From NCBI GenBank assembly GCA_937948705.1, contig CALECF010000038.1:1-36126 (forward strand): a stretch of 36,126 bases of DNA. The letters run 5' to 3'. Position numbers and translations under genes: made by a program. Numbering within the stretch: the stretch's first letter is position 1; every line of letters begins with the position of its first letter. The DNA comes from an uncultured Anaerosolibacter sp. (GTDB lineage: Bacteria > Bacillota_A > Clostridia > Peptostreptococcales > Thermotaleaceae). Under the pieces are notes generated by a model. That model saw only the letters and a program-made list of their open reading frames with translations. It did no database searches and had not been told where the DNA came from. This document shows positions 8,213 to 15,598 of the stretch, piece by piece.

Positions 8213-8815
8213 ATGAAAATTGGCAATACATTTATAAGAGGAATTTTATATGACAATCCGATTTTTATACAATTATTAGGTATGTGCCCGACCCTAGCAG
8301 TCACAACATCTGCTATAAACGGAATTGGTATGGGTTTAGCAACATTAGCAGTATTACTAGGATCAAACGTGGTTATCTCGATGTTGAAAAAATTCATACC
8401 TGCTAAGATTCGTATACCTGCTTATGTCGTTGTGATCGCTACTTTTGTAACGGTGATTGGTCTATTAATGAAAGCATTTGTGCCTGCTTTAGATAAGGCG
8501 CTGGGATTGTTTATTCCGTTAATTGTTGTAAACTGTATCATTTTAGCAAGAGCTGAGGCATTTGCTTCAAAAAATTCAGTGCTTTTATCGGCTGTTGATG
8601 GAATAGGTATGGGTCTCGGGTTTACGATTTCTTTAACAATACTGGGAGCCGTAAGAGAGATCCTTGGTGCAGGTTCAATATTTGGAAAAGCGATATTTGG
8701 CGCGTCTTACCAACCTGCATTAATAATGATTTTGCCTCCTGGCGCTTTTCTTGCTTTAGGATGCTTACTTGCTCTATACAACTGGACGGTTTCTAAAAAA
8801 GCAAATCAATTTTAG
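8213..8815 (+). CDS. rnfE: Rnf complex membrane subunit RnfE
   Basis: Six-helix integral membrane protein of the RnfA/RnfE (NqrE/NqrD) family, which forms the inverted-repeat core of the ion path. Visible motifs are LLGMCPTLAVTT near residues 19-30 and LIVVNCIILARAEAFA in the middle, each with the conserved Cys (in MCP and VNC) proposed to hold an intramembrane Fe-S site with RnfA. The start is ATG 8213, with GGGGTGG just upstream. An in-frame ATG at 8198 precedes that signal and would add five residues of no family similarity. Product 200 residues. It lies between rnfG and rnfA in the normal order. Confidence 0.95.
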   Translation: MKIGNTFIRGILYDNPIFIQLLGMCPTLAVTTSAINGIGMGLATLAVLLGSNVVISMLKKFIPAKIRIPAYVVVIATFVTVIGLLMKAFVPALDKALGLFIPLIVVNCIILARAEAFASKNSVLLSAVDGIGMGLGFTISLTILGAVREILGAGSIFGKAIFGASYQPALIMILPPGAFLALGCLLALYNWTVSKKANQF

Positions 8816-8826
8816 GGGTGATATAG

Positions 8827-9408
8827 ATGTCCGCAAGTGGATTATTTGTTATATTTGTCAGTGCGTTACTTGTTAACAATTTTGTATTATCAAGATTCTT
8901 GGGGATCTGTCCCTTTTTAGGTGTCTCCAGGCAGGTTGAGACGGCTGCGGGGATGGGGATGGCTGTAACCTTTGTTATGACCTTAGCATCTATCATTACG
9001 TATATCGTTCAGATTTTCATTTTGGATGGTTTAGGTCTTGGTTACCTACAAACAATAGCTTTCATTCTTGTTATAGCAGCTTTAGTGCAATTTGTAGAGA
9101 TGGTAATTCAGAAAACCAGCCCTACGCTATATCAGGCATTAGGTGTTTATTTACCATTAATCACTACGAACTGTGCTGTTCTGGGGGTTGCATTATTAAA
9201 TATTCAATCTAACTTTAATTTGATAGAAACAATTGTGAATGCCATTGGTGCATCACTTGGATTTTCTCTCGCCATTATCCTATTTGCAGGGATAAGAGAA
9301 AGATTAGAGATTGCAGACGTGCCGGAAATTTTTAAAGGTTTTCCAATTGCACTTATAACAGCGAGCCTAATGTCCATTGCTTTCTTAGGCTTTACTGGAC
9401 TCGTTTAG
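8827..9408 (+). CDS. rnfA: Rnf complex membrane subunit RnfA
   Basis: Six-helix membrane subunit, paralogous to RnfE. Hallmarks are [20 protein letters not shown] (about 16-35) and [15 protein letters not shown] (about 111-125). The Cys residues in GICP and TNCA match those in RnfE. The 193-residue length is standard. Its ATG follows a GGGGTGA signal 11 bases after rnfE, and rnfB follows after 16 bases. It is expected to form the membrane core together with RnfE and RnfD. Confidence 0.97.
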   Translation: MSASGLFVIFVSALLVNNFVLSRFLGICPFLGVSRQVETAAGMGMAVTFVMTLASIITYIVQIFILDGLGLGYLQTIAFILVIAALVQFVEMVIQKTSPTLYQALGVYLPLITTNCAVLGVALLNIQSNFNLIETIVNAIGASLGFSLAIILFAGIRERLEIADVPEIFKGFPIALITASLMSIAFLGFTGLV

Positions 9409-9424
9409 ACAGGAGGGAAATGAG

Positions 9425-10408
9425 ATGGATTTAAATACATTACTACTCCCGGTTGCTGGATTGGGGGGATTGGGATTGATTTTTGGGGCTGGGTTGGCCT
9501 ATGCTTCTCAAAAATTTGCTGTAGAAATAGACCCAAGAGTTGTTGCAGTCCGAGACGTACTTCCTGGAGCAAACTGTGGAGGATGTGGTTATCCAGGCTG
9601 TGATGGGTTTGCCAACGGAGTGGTTGCAGGAAATGCGCCAGTCACTGGTTGTCCAGTTGGTGGTGCGGACTGTGCAAAGAATATTGCGGAGATTATGGGT
9701 GTCGAGGCAGGGGATGCCGCTAAGAAAGTTGCAAGAGTTATCTGTAATGGTGACACCAAAAACTGTAAAGAAAAATTTGATTATTATGGTATTCAAGACT
9801 GTAAGGCAGCGGCAATGGTATCAGGCGGAAGTAAGAGTTGTGCTTATGGATGCCTAGGCTTGGGTACTTGTGTAAACGCATGCCAATTTGATGCCATAGA
9901 AATCACCGATGGAAGAATTGCAAGAATCATCCCAGAGAGATGCACTTCATGTGGAAAATGTATTGAAGTTTGTCCAAAGCAAGTTATTCATTTTGTTCCC
10001 TTTGAACAGGATGTAGTTGTAGATTGTAACAACGAAGAATTGGGTAAAGTTGTTCGACAAAAATGTAATGTTGGATGTATATCATGCCAGATTTGTGTAA
10101 AAGCATGCCCATTTGATGCAATGGAGTTTTCAAACAACCTAGCTAAGATAAACTATGAAAAATGTACAAATTGCATGATTTGTGCGGAAAAGTGCCCAAC
10201 GAAGGCGATATATGCAGATTTTGAGAAAAGAAGAAAAGCGGAAATCATTGCTGAAAATTGTATCGGATGTACGATCTGTAAGAAAAAATGTCCTGTGGAC
10301 GCGATTGAAGGAGAACTAAAGCAAGTCCACGTAGTCATAGAAGACAAATGCATAGGATGTGGAGCCTGCGAAGCAAAGTGTCCTAAGAAAACGATCAAGA
10401 TGAAGTAA
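9425..10408 (+). CDS. rnfB: Rnf complex subunit RnfB, polyferredoxin form
   Basis: Entry point for electrons from reduced ferredoxin. An N-terminal membrane helix (about 5-27) is followed by the RnfB-type Fe-S domain with Cys 51/54/59/76 (GANCGGCGYPGC). Six further four-Cys groups follow, at 139-153, 173-183, 218-228, 247-257, 279-289 and 309-319; the last five have the CxxCxxCxxxCP pattern and the first is a looser variant. The 327 residues compare with about 190 in E. coli RsxB, the excess being the added ferredoxin modules typical of clostridial and acetogen RnfB. The ATG has AGGAGGG upstream. It is the last gene of the operon, followed at once by a strong terminator. Confidence 0.96.
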   Translation: MDLNTLLLPVAGLGGLGLIFGAGLAYASQKFAVEIDPRVVAVRDVLPGANCGGCGYPGCDGFANGVVAGNAPVTGCPVGGADCAKNIAEIMGVEAGDAAKKVARVICNGDTKNCKEKFDYYGIQDCKAAAMVSGGSKSCAYGCLGLGTCVNACQFDAIEITDGRIARIIPERCTSCGKCIEVCPKQVIHFVPFEQDVVVDCNNEELGKVVRQKCNVGCISCQICVKACPFDAMEFSNNLAKINYEKCTNCMICAEKCPTKAIYADFEKRRKAEIIAENCIGCTICKKKCPVDAIEGELKQVHVVIEDKCIGCGACEAKCPKKTIKMK

Positions 10409-10414
10409 CAAATG

Positions 10415-10455
10415 GTAGAGAACATACTTTAAATGAGTATGTTCTCTACTTTTAT
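10415..10455 (+). terminator. Intrinsic terminator of the rnf operon
   Basis: Perfect 13-base stem (10415-10427 with 10437-10449) around a short A/T loop, followed by TTTTAT. It isolates rnf from the downstream NusG-II operon. Confidence 0.92.
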
Positions 10456-10477
10456 ATGTAAAAAATACTACTTGTCA

Positions 10478-10506
10478 TTGAAATATCAAAATGTTAAACT
10501 TATACT
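10478..10506 (+). promoter_or_regulatory. Sigma-A promoter of the NusG-II/Gx/maf/mre operon
   Basis: TTGAAA (10478-10483), exactly 17 bases, then TATACT (10501-10506). It is the only good promoter I see before the NusG-II gene, giving a leader of about 100 bases without obvious structure. Gene spacing downstream suggests it could drive transcription through mreBCD. Confidence 0.6.
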
Positions 10507-10613
10507 GTGTTTAAAGGTATCATTCAGCTTTTCTGAAAACAATCTTAACATTAATAAGAAAATGGGTTATAGAGTATGCATATTTTGGAAAAATTATTAA
10601 TAAATGTGAGTTG

Positions 10614-10994
10614 ATGTCTGTGACAAAATGGGACAAGATTTTGATAGGCTGCGTCGTCGTGATTAGTATGATAGGATTGTTTATTGTCAAAGAAATAAGT
10701 ATGAATAGCGGTAATTTATATTTAGTTGTAGAGGTAGAGGGAAAAGAATACAAAAAAGTGTCCCTTGGTTCAAATCAAGAAAAGCAATTGATTGAAATAC
10801 ATTCAAAAAACGGACGAAACTTAGTTGAGATTAACGGTTTAAGTGTAAGGATCGCAGAAGCCGACTGTAAAGATCAATTATGCGTAAAGATGGGATGGCT
10901 GGATAGAATGAATCAAACCAGTATTTGTTTACCGAATAAGGTTTCAATAAAACTAGTGGCGAACAAGTCAGATGTTGATATTATAAGCTATTAG
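10614..10994 (+). CDS. NusG domain II protein (EetA-like)
   Basis: Product of 126 residues: a short cytoplasmic N-terminus, one membrane helix (about 9-26), and an outer beta-rich domain of the NusG_II (DUF1312) type. A DCKDQLCVK segment carries a Cys pair, and a further Cys lies in the SICLPN motif. In Listeria's flavin-based electron export locus the protein called EetA is, as I recall, of this type, and it often sits beside a Gx transporter gene as here. The start at ATG 10614 has only a weak GTGAG upstream; an in-frame TTG just before it is unlikely. It is the first gene after its promoter, three bases past whose stop the Gx region begins. A role in membrane redox is inference from context. 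Confidence 0.8.
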   Translation: MSVTKWDKILIGCVVVISMIGLFIVKEISMNSGNLYLVVEVEGKEYKKVSLGSNQEKQLIEIHSKNGRNLVEINGLSVRIAEADCKDQLCVKMGWLDRMNQTSICLPNKVSIKLVANKSDVDIISY

Positions 10995-11009
10995 GGTGTG
11001 GGGAGACAT

Positions 11010-11540
11010 ATGAAAACTAAAAAAATGTTATACTTATCAATGATTGTATCTATAGGAATAGCGCTGCACATTATTGAATCTTCTATACCAATGCCATTTA
11101 TTGCCCCTGGAGCCAAACTAGGTCTAGCAAATATTGTAAATTTAATTACCCTTGTTGTGTTTGGATACAAATATGCATTTGCAGTTGCAATTATCCGGTG
11201 TTTAGTTGCTACTCTAGGTACTGGTGCTATAACAGGGCTTTTATATAGCTTATCGGGTGCATTATTAAGTACTTTGGTAATGTGGGTGATATATAGAAAT
11301 TTCTCAAAATACTTTAGTTTAATAGGTGTAAGTGTATTTGGTGCTCTTGCCCATAATATTGCACAATTGACTGTGGCTAGTATGATGATTCAAAATGGAT
11401 TAATCTTTACCTATCTTCCTGTAATGATGTTGGTTAGTTTGTTTACTGGTTATTTCGTTGGACTTACATCAAACTATGCAACTGTACACTTGAGAACCAT
11501 ACTTTCAAAAAATAGCAATTCATCAAAGATTATCAACTAA
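11010..11540 (+). CDS. Gx transporter family membrane protein (EetB-like)
   Basis: Integral membrane protein of 176 residues with five to six hydrophobic segments. The FIAPGAKLGLANIVNL motif (about 27-42) and ALAHNIAQL are typical of the family historically named heptaprenyl diphosphate synthase component I and now called Gx transporter (Pfam Hpre_diP_synt_I). It resembles ECF S-components in layout. I recall EetB of the Listeria electron export locus as a member. The start is ATG 11010, with GGGGA just upstream; an in-frame GTG at 10998 is less likely. It directly follows the NusG-II gene, which is the usual pairing. In many Clostridia a polyprenyl synthase gene comes next; here that gene lies 14 kb away at 25724. 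Confidence 0.82.
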   Translation: MKTKKMLYLSMIVSIGIALHIIESSIPMPFIAPGAKLGLANIVNLITLVVFGYKYAFAVAIIRCLVATLGTGAITGLLYSLSGALLSTLVMWVIYRNFSKYFSLIGVSVFGALAHNIAQLTVASMMIQNGLIFTYLPVMMLVSLFTGYFVGLTSNYATVHLRTILSKNSNSSKIIN

Positions 11541-11558
11541 TGGCAAGGAGGAAAGTAC

Positions 11559-11807
11559 ATGAAGGCAGCGACCAGAAATCCGTGGCTTCTGATGCTGTTG
11601 ATCGCAGTTGGGGGCGTCATAGGTGGTATGATTGGTGATATTTTTAGGGATAGTATTAAGATATTAGGTTATGGCAAGACAATTGGTTTTAGCCCAGTGA
11701 CTATTGATTTGAGTATTCTTAAGCTTACTTTAGGATTTCTTCTAAGCTTAAATCTAGCCAGTGTCATTGGAATAATAATAGCTATCTTTATTTTTAGCAA
11801 AATGTAG
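11559..11807 (+). CDS. DUF4321-type small membrane protein
   Basis: The 82-residue protein has two hydrophobic helices (about 10-28 and 53-79) around a short loop with GFSPVTIDLSILKLTLGF. This arrangement, with a glycine-rich first helix and position just before maf, fits the DUF4321 family common in Clostridia. Function is unknown; a link to envelope growth is suggested only by its place ahead of maf-radC-mreBCD. The ATG has AAGGAGGA upstream, 18 bases after the Gx gene, and the maf region follows with almost no gap. Confidence 0.75.
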   Translation: MKAATRNPWLLMLLIAVGGVIGGMIGDIFRDSIKILGYGKTIGFSPVTIDLSILKLTLGFLLSLNLASVIGIIIAIFIFSKM

Positions 11808-11816
11808 GTGAATTTT

Positions 11817-12395
11817 ATGTCAAAGATTATCCTTGCTTCAGGCTCTCCTCGAAGAGCAGAGATACTGAAGAATTTTCGTATTTCCTTTGAAATCATTCCT
11901 TCTACCATAGAAGAAAAGGTTAATGAGGGAGAAACACCAGAGCAAATTGTTATGGCTTTGGCACTAGAGAAGGCGATTGATATCTCAAGCAGATGTAAAG
12001 AAGGGGACATTATCATAGCCGCAGATACAGTAGTTGTTAAAGGGGTTGTTTTAGGTAAACCCCAGGATTATGATGAGGCGTATAGCATGCTCAAACATTT
12101 GAATAATGATGTCCACGATGTGATTACTGGCTTGGCTGTTATTCAAGTAGGCACACTTAATAAAATTGTTACATTTGAGAAGACAAAGGTAAAAGTCAAA
12201 CCCTTAACAGATACCAAAATAAAAAGGTATATTCATTCTGGTGAGGTTTGGGATAAGGCTGGATCTTACGCGATACAAGGAAGAGGTTCTGCCATAGTGG
12301 AATGGATAACCGGTGATTATTTTAATGTAGTGGGTTTACCGATCAATAAATTAGAGTCTATCCTAAGCAGTCATTTTAGTATTGAGCTTATTTAG
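11817..12395 (+). CDS. maf: Maf family nucleoside triphosphate pyrophosphatase
   Basis: House-cleaning NTP pyrophosphatase that hydrolyses modified or canonical dTTP/UTP to monophosphates. It opens with the SGSPRR loop (8-13) and has the IIAADTVVV motif with the catalytic Asp at 70, then GKP. The Maf signature KAGSYAIQG is near the C-terminus. The product is 192 residues from ATG 11817, with AGGTG seven bases before; an in-frame GTG at 11808 immediately follows the previous stop and is not chosen. In B. subtilis maf also precedes radC-mreBCD, where overexpression affects septation; a role in cell division here is by analogy. Confidence 0.96.
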   Translation: MSKIILASGSPRRAEILKNFRISFEIIPSTIEEKVNEGETPEQIVMALALEKAIDISSRCKEGDIIIAADTVVVKGVVLGKPQDYDEAYSMLKHLNNDVHDVITGLAVIQVGTLNKIVTFEKTKVKVKPLTDTKIKRYIHSGEVWDKAGSYAIQGRGSAIVEWITGDYFNVVGLPINKLESILSSHFSIELI

Positions 12396-12453
12396 CTAAA
12401 GCGTATATGTGAAAACTTCCATAAGGATGATTAATGGTCTGGTGGTGTATGAA

Positions 12454-13152
12454 ATGCATGGTGATCAAGGGCATATACTGATTAAAGAAATGGTTGAAAG
12501 TGAACGACCTAGGGAAAAGATGATTCAGTTTGGTGCGAGTAATCTTGCAAACGCAGAACTACTTGCGATTTTAATTCATACTGGAACAAAAGAGGCATCC
12601 GCCATCGAATTAGCCCAGCGGATACTTTCCTATGATCAAACAGGAATTCACTTTCTTACAAACTGCACAGTAGAAGAATTGAGCCAGCTAAAAGGAATTG
12701 GATCAGCCAAGGCATGTCAGATTATTGCTGCGATCGAGTTAGGAAAGAGAATCGCTGCAGCAAAAGAAACTGTTAGATCTTCCATTAAATCACCTATTGA
12801 TATTGTTAATATCTATATGGAAGAAATGAGATATTATAAAAAAGAGTATTTCAAAATCGTTCTATTAAATACCAAGAATGAAATTATTTCTTCAGAAAAT
12901 GTATCCATTGGAACTTTAAATGCTTCTTTGGTACATCCCCGGGAAGTATTTATTATGGCGATAAAGAAAAGTGCTGCTTCTATCGTGCTTTTGCACAATC
13001 ATCCAAGTGGCAATTCTCAGCCTAGCAAAGAAGATATAGCTATTACCAAAAGGCTATCAGAGGCTGGTAAAATCATTGGTATTGATGTAATGGATCATAT
13101 TATTTTAGGAAATGGTACTTATACAAGCTTAAAGGAACAATGTATCTTATAG
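12454..13152 (+). CDS. radC: RadC family JAB1/MPN-domain protein
   Basis: Member of the RadC (YsxA) family, whose older link to DNA repair is now doubted. N-terminal ESERPREKM and a helix-hairpin-helix (EELSQLKGIGSAKACQI) are followed by the JAMM metal motif HNHPSGNSQPSKED, suggesting a metal-dependent hydrolase fold. Start choice: ATG 12454 gives 232 residues, close to family length, and has GGTGGTG upstream. The longest frame begins at GTG 12409 and adds 15 residues, but without a ribosome-binding site. Sits between maf and mreB as in Bacillus. Confidence 0.93.
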   Translation: MHGDQGHILIKEMVESERPREKMIQFGASNLANAELLAILIHTGTKEASAIELAQRILSYDQTGIHFLTNCTVEELSQLKGIGSAKACQIIAAIELGKRIAAAKETVRSSIKSPIDIVNIYMEEMRYYKKEYFKIVLLNTKNEIISSENVSIGTLNASLVHPREVFIMAIKKSAASIVLLHNHPSGNSQPSKEDIAITKRLSEAGKIIGIDVMDHIILGNGTYTSLKEQCIL

Positions 13153-13197
13153 TGGACAAAACAATATACAAGGCAATCAACAGGAAGGAGCATTCGA

Positions 13198-14232
13198 ATG
13201 GGTATATTTAATTTTCTTTCAAAAGATATGGGTATAGACTTAGGAACTGCAAACACATTGGTATATGTAAGAGGGAGAGGAATTGTTGTTCGCGAGCCTT
13301 CTGTAGTTGCGATTCAAGAAGATACACGACAAGTACTTGCAGTTGGACAAGAAGCAAAACAAATGATAGGAAGAACACCAGGAAATATCGTCGCAATTAG
13401 GCCGTTGAAGGATGGCGTAATAGCTGACTTTGATGTTACTCAGAGCATGTTAAAATATTTCATCAAAAGGGCTTATCCAAAAAAATCTTTATTTTTTCAA
13501 CCAAGGGTTGTCATAGGGGTACCATCAGGCGTCACTGAAGTTGAAAAGAGAGCAGTTGAGGAAGCTGCCCTTCAAGCTGGGGCGAAAGAAGCCTACTTAA
13601 TCGAAGAGCCGATGGCTGCTGCCATTGGGGCTGGACTCCCTGTAGAAGAGCCTACGGGAAGCATGGTAGTAGATATTGGTGGTGGAACCACAGAGATTGC
13701 CATTATTTCTCTTGGGGGTATCGTAACCAGCAAGTCTGTCAGAATTGGTGGAGATGAGTTAGATGAATCTATTGTCCAGTACATTAAGAAAGAATATAGT
13801 TTAATGATTGGCGAAAGAACAGCTGAAGAAATAAAGCTGACTGTAGGCTCCGCTTATCCTAAGAATAATGAACCTAAGATGGCAATCCGAGGAAGAGATT
13901 TAGTATCAGGTCTTCCAAAAACTTTAGAAATATCGTCATCAGAAATTCTTGATGCTTTACGTGAACCAGTGAATACCATCATTGATGCAATAAAATATAC
14001 TCTCGAAAAAACGCCTCCAGAATTAGCAGCAGATATCATGGAATATGGAATCGTGTTAACAGGTGGCGGTGCCCTTCTAGATGGATTGGATAAATTGGTT
14101 CGTCGAGAAACTGGCATGCCTGTTCGAATCGCAGATGAACCATTAGACTGTGTTGCCTTGGGCACTGGAAAAACAATTGAGGAAATAGAAACATTAAGAA
14201 GAGTATTAATTTCTCCAAAAAGATTGAGATAA
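13198..14232 (+). CDS. mreB: Rod shape-determining protein MreB
   Basis: Actin-like filament protein that guides lateral wall synthesis. At 344 residues it has all actin-fold motifs: phosphate-1 [10 protein letters not shown] (about 14-23), the catalytic region with [11 protein letters not shown], phosphate-2 [12 protein letters not shown], and the adenosine loop [12 protein letters not shown]. The N-terminus [12 protein letters not shown] resembles the amphipathic membrane-binding end of MreB. AAGGAG precedes the ATG. mreC follows after 14 bases. Confidence 0.97.
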   Translation: MGIFNFLSKDMGIDLGTANTLVYVRGRGIVVREPSVVAIQEDTRQVLAVGQEAKQMIGRTPGNIVAIRPLKDGVIADFDVTQSMLKYFIKRAYPKKSLFFQPRVVIGVPSGVTEVEKRAVEEAALQAGAKEAYLIEEPMAAAIGAGLPVEEPTGSMVVDIGGGTTEIAIISLGGIVTSKSVRIGGDELDESIVQYIKKEYSLMIGERTAEEIKLTVGSAYPKNNEPKMAIRGRDLVSGLPKTLEISSSEILDALREPVNTIIDAIKYTLEKTPPELAADIMEYGIVLTGGGALLDGLDKLVRRETGMPVRIADEPLDCVALGTGKTIEEIETLRRVLISPKRLR

Positions 14233-14246
14233 AGTGGTGAATTTAG

Positions 14247-15074
14247 ATGGGAAAATGGTTAAAACGGGGTGCTTTAATGGTAGTAACTACGGTTACTATC
14301 ATTCTCATTATATTAATGGGAATTAGTCTTGGTGGAAGAATGAACGTCTCTCCACCAGAAAATGTAATTGGAAATATTTTTACGCCTATACAAAAAGCAT
14401 TTTATCGAGTAGGACAGGCCGTCGAGAGTACTATTACACCGATCTTTCGCTTTAAAGCGATTGATAGAGAGAATAAAGCTCTTACCCAGGAAGTTGAAAA
14501 ACTGCAGAAAGATGTTGTTCAATATAAGCTTACAGAGGATGAGCTTATTGAGCTTAGGGAACTCTCAAAGGCATTAGATTATACAAGTAGTTTTGGTCAG
14601 CTGAGCTATACATCTGCTACTGTTTCTGCGAAAGATCCTGGTAACTGGTTTAATACGTTCACTATTGATAAGGGAAGTAATCAGGGTATTAAAAAGGAAA
14701 ATACAGTAATAAACGGCAGCGGGCTTATTGGCAAGGTTTATGAAGTAGGGAATAATTGGTCGAAAGTCATTACTATCATTGATAATAAAAGTTCTGTAAG
14801 TTTCGAGGTCTTACGAAATAATGAATATATAGGTGTTATTAGAGGAAGTGTACAAGCCGATCTATCGGGATACCTCATAGATCCTCAAGCTGAGGTATTG
14901 GTCGGTGATAAATTAATTACATCGGGCCTAAGCACCTTTCCAAAAGGAATTTTGATTGGTGAAGTGAAAGAAGTGGTAAAGAAAAAGGATCAATTATTAA
15001 AGACGATTATTGTTGAACCAGTTGTAAACTTTAAAAAGGTTGATAAAGTGCTGGTCATCGTATCTGATAAATAA
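14247..15074 (+). CDS. mreC: Cell shape-determining protein MreC
   Basis: The 275-residue bitopic membrane protein has a transmembrane helix at about 9-28, a coiled coil (about 70-110, rich in E/K/L) and two beta-barrel domains. Family marks are the NWFNTFTIDKG segment, the INGSGLIGKV segment and LITSGLSTFPKGILIGEV near the end. It scaffolds PBP2 and MreD with MreB at the lateral wall. The gene lies between mreB and mreD with short gaps (14 and 19 bases), so they form one transcript. Confidence 0.96.
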   Translation: MGKWLKRGALMVVTTVTIILIILMGISLGGRMNVSPPENVIGNIFTPIQKAFYRVGQAVESTITPIFRFKAIDRENKALTQEVEKLQKDVVQYKLTEDELIELRELSKALDYTSSFGQLSYTSATVSAKDPGNWFNTFTIDKGSNQGIKKENTVINGSGLIGKVYEVGNNWSKVITIIDNKSSVSFEVLRNNEYIGVIRGSVQADLSGYLIDPQAEVLVGDKLITSGLSTFPKGILIGEVKEVVKKKDQLLKTIIVEPVVNFKKVDKVLVIVSDK

Positions 15075-15093
15075 TGGAGAAGGTGTAGCTTAA

Positions 15094-15594
15094 ATGAACC
15101 AACTATCTATTACGATCATTTTAATCTTCAATATTATATTCCAGACCACGCTATTACAATATTTCAGGATTTTTGGCATTATACCAAACACAACTTTGAT
15201 TCTAGTAGTCATTCTAGCAATTTTGTATGGAAGAAAAAAGGGAGCTATGATTGGATTGATTGCAGGTTTACTTCAAGATATTCTTATAGGTAGACTTCTA
15301 GGAGCAAATGCACTGGTATATATGATGGTGGGACTTAGTATAGGATCCTTCGAAAATAAAATATTCAAAGATCATACGGTTACACCGATTTTTTTTGCAG
15401 CTTTAGGAACCCTAGGATATCATTTAATGTATTATTTTATCATGTATACAGTTAATGATAAAATTAGCATCCCATTGCTCTTTACGAAGATTATAGCCAT
15501 AGAAGCTCTTTACAATAGCGTTATTTCAGGTTTTGCTTATGGTTGGATATATAATTTTCTTTATCATTCTAAGTCAAAAATAAAAACTAGGTGA
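15094..15594 (+). CDS. mreD: Rod shape-determining membrane protein MreD
   Basis: The 166-residue hydrophobic protein has five to six membrane segments and the MreD signature GLIAGLLQDILIGRLLGANAL in the central part. It is a partner of MreC in the elongation complex. GGAGAAGGTG precedes the ATG; the next gene (PBP2) starts four bases after its stop. Confidence 0.94.
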   Translation: MNQLSITIILIFNIIFQTTLLQYFRIFGIIPNTTLILVVILAILYGRKKGAMIGLIAGLLQDILIGRLLGANALVYMMVGLSIGSFENKIFKDHTVTPIFFAALGTLGYHLMYYFIMYTVNDKISIPLLFTKIIAIEALYNSVISGFAYGWIYNFLYHSKSKIKTR

Positions 15595-15598
15595 TCAT

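Noticed and set aside
9540..9857. 105-codon plus-strand frame inside rnfB
   Set aside because: Shadow of rnfB, whose own frame carries all the conserved Cys motifs.
12409..12453. GTG start for RadC at 12409
   Set aside because: No ribosome-binding site and the extra 15 residues do not resemble RadC N-termini; kept only as an alternative.
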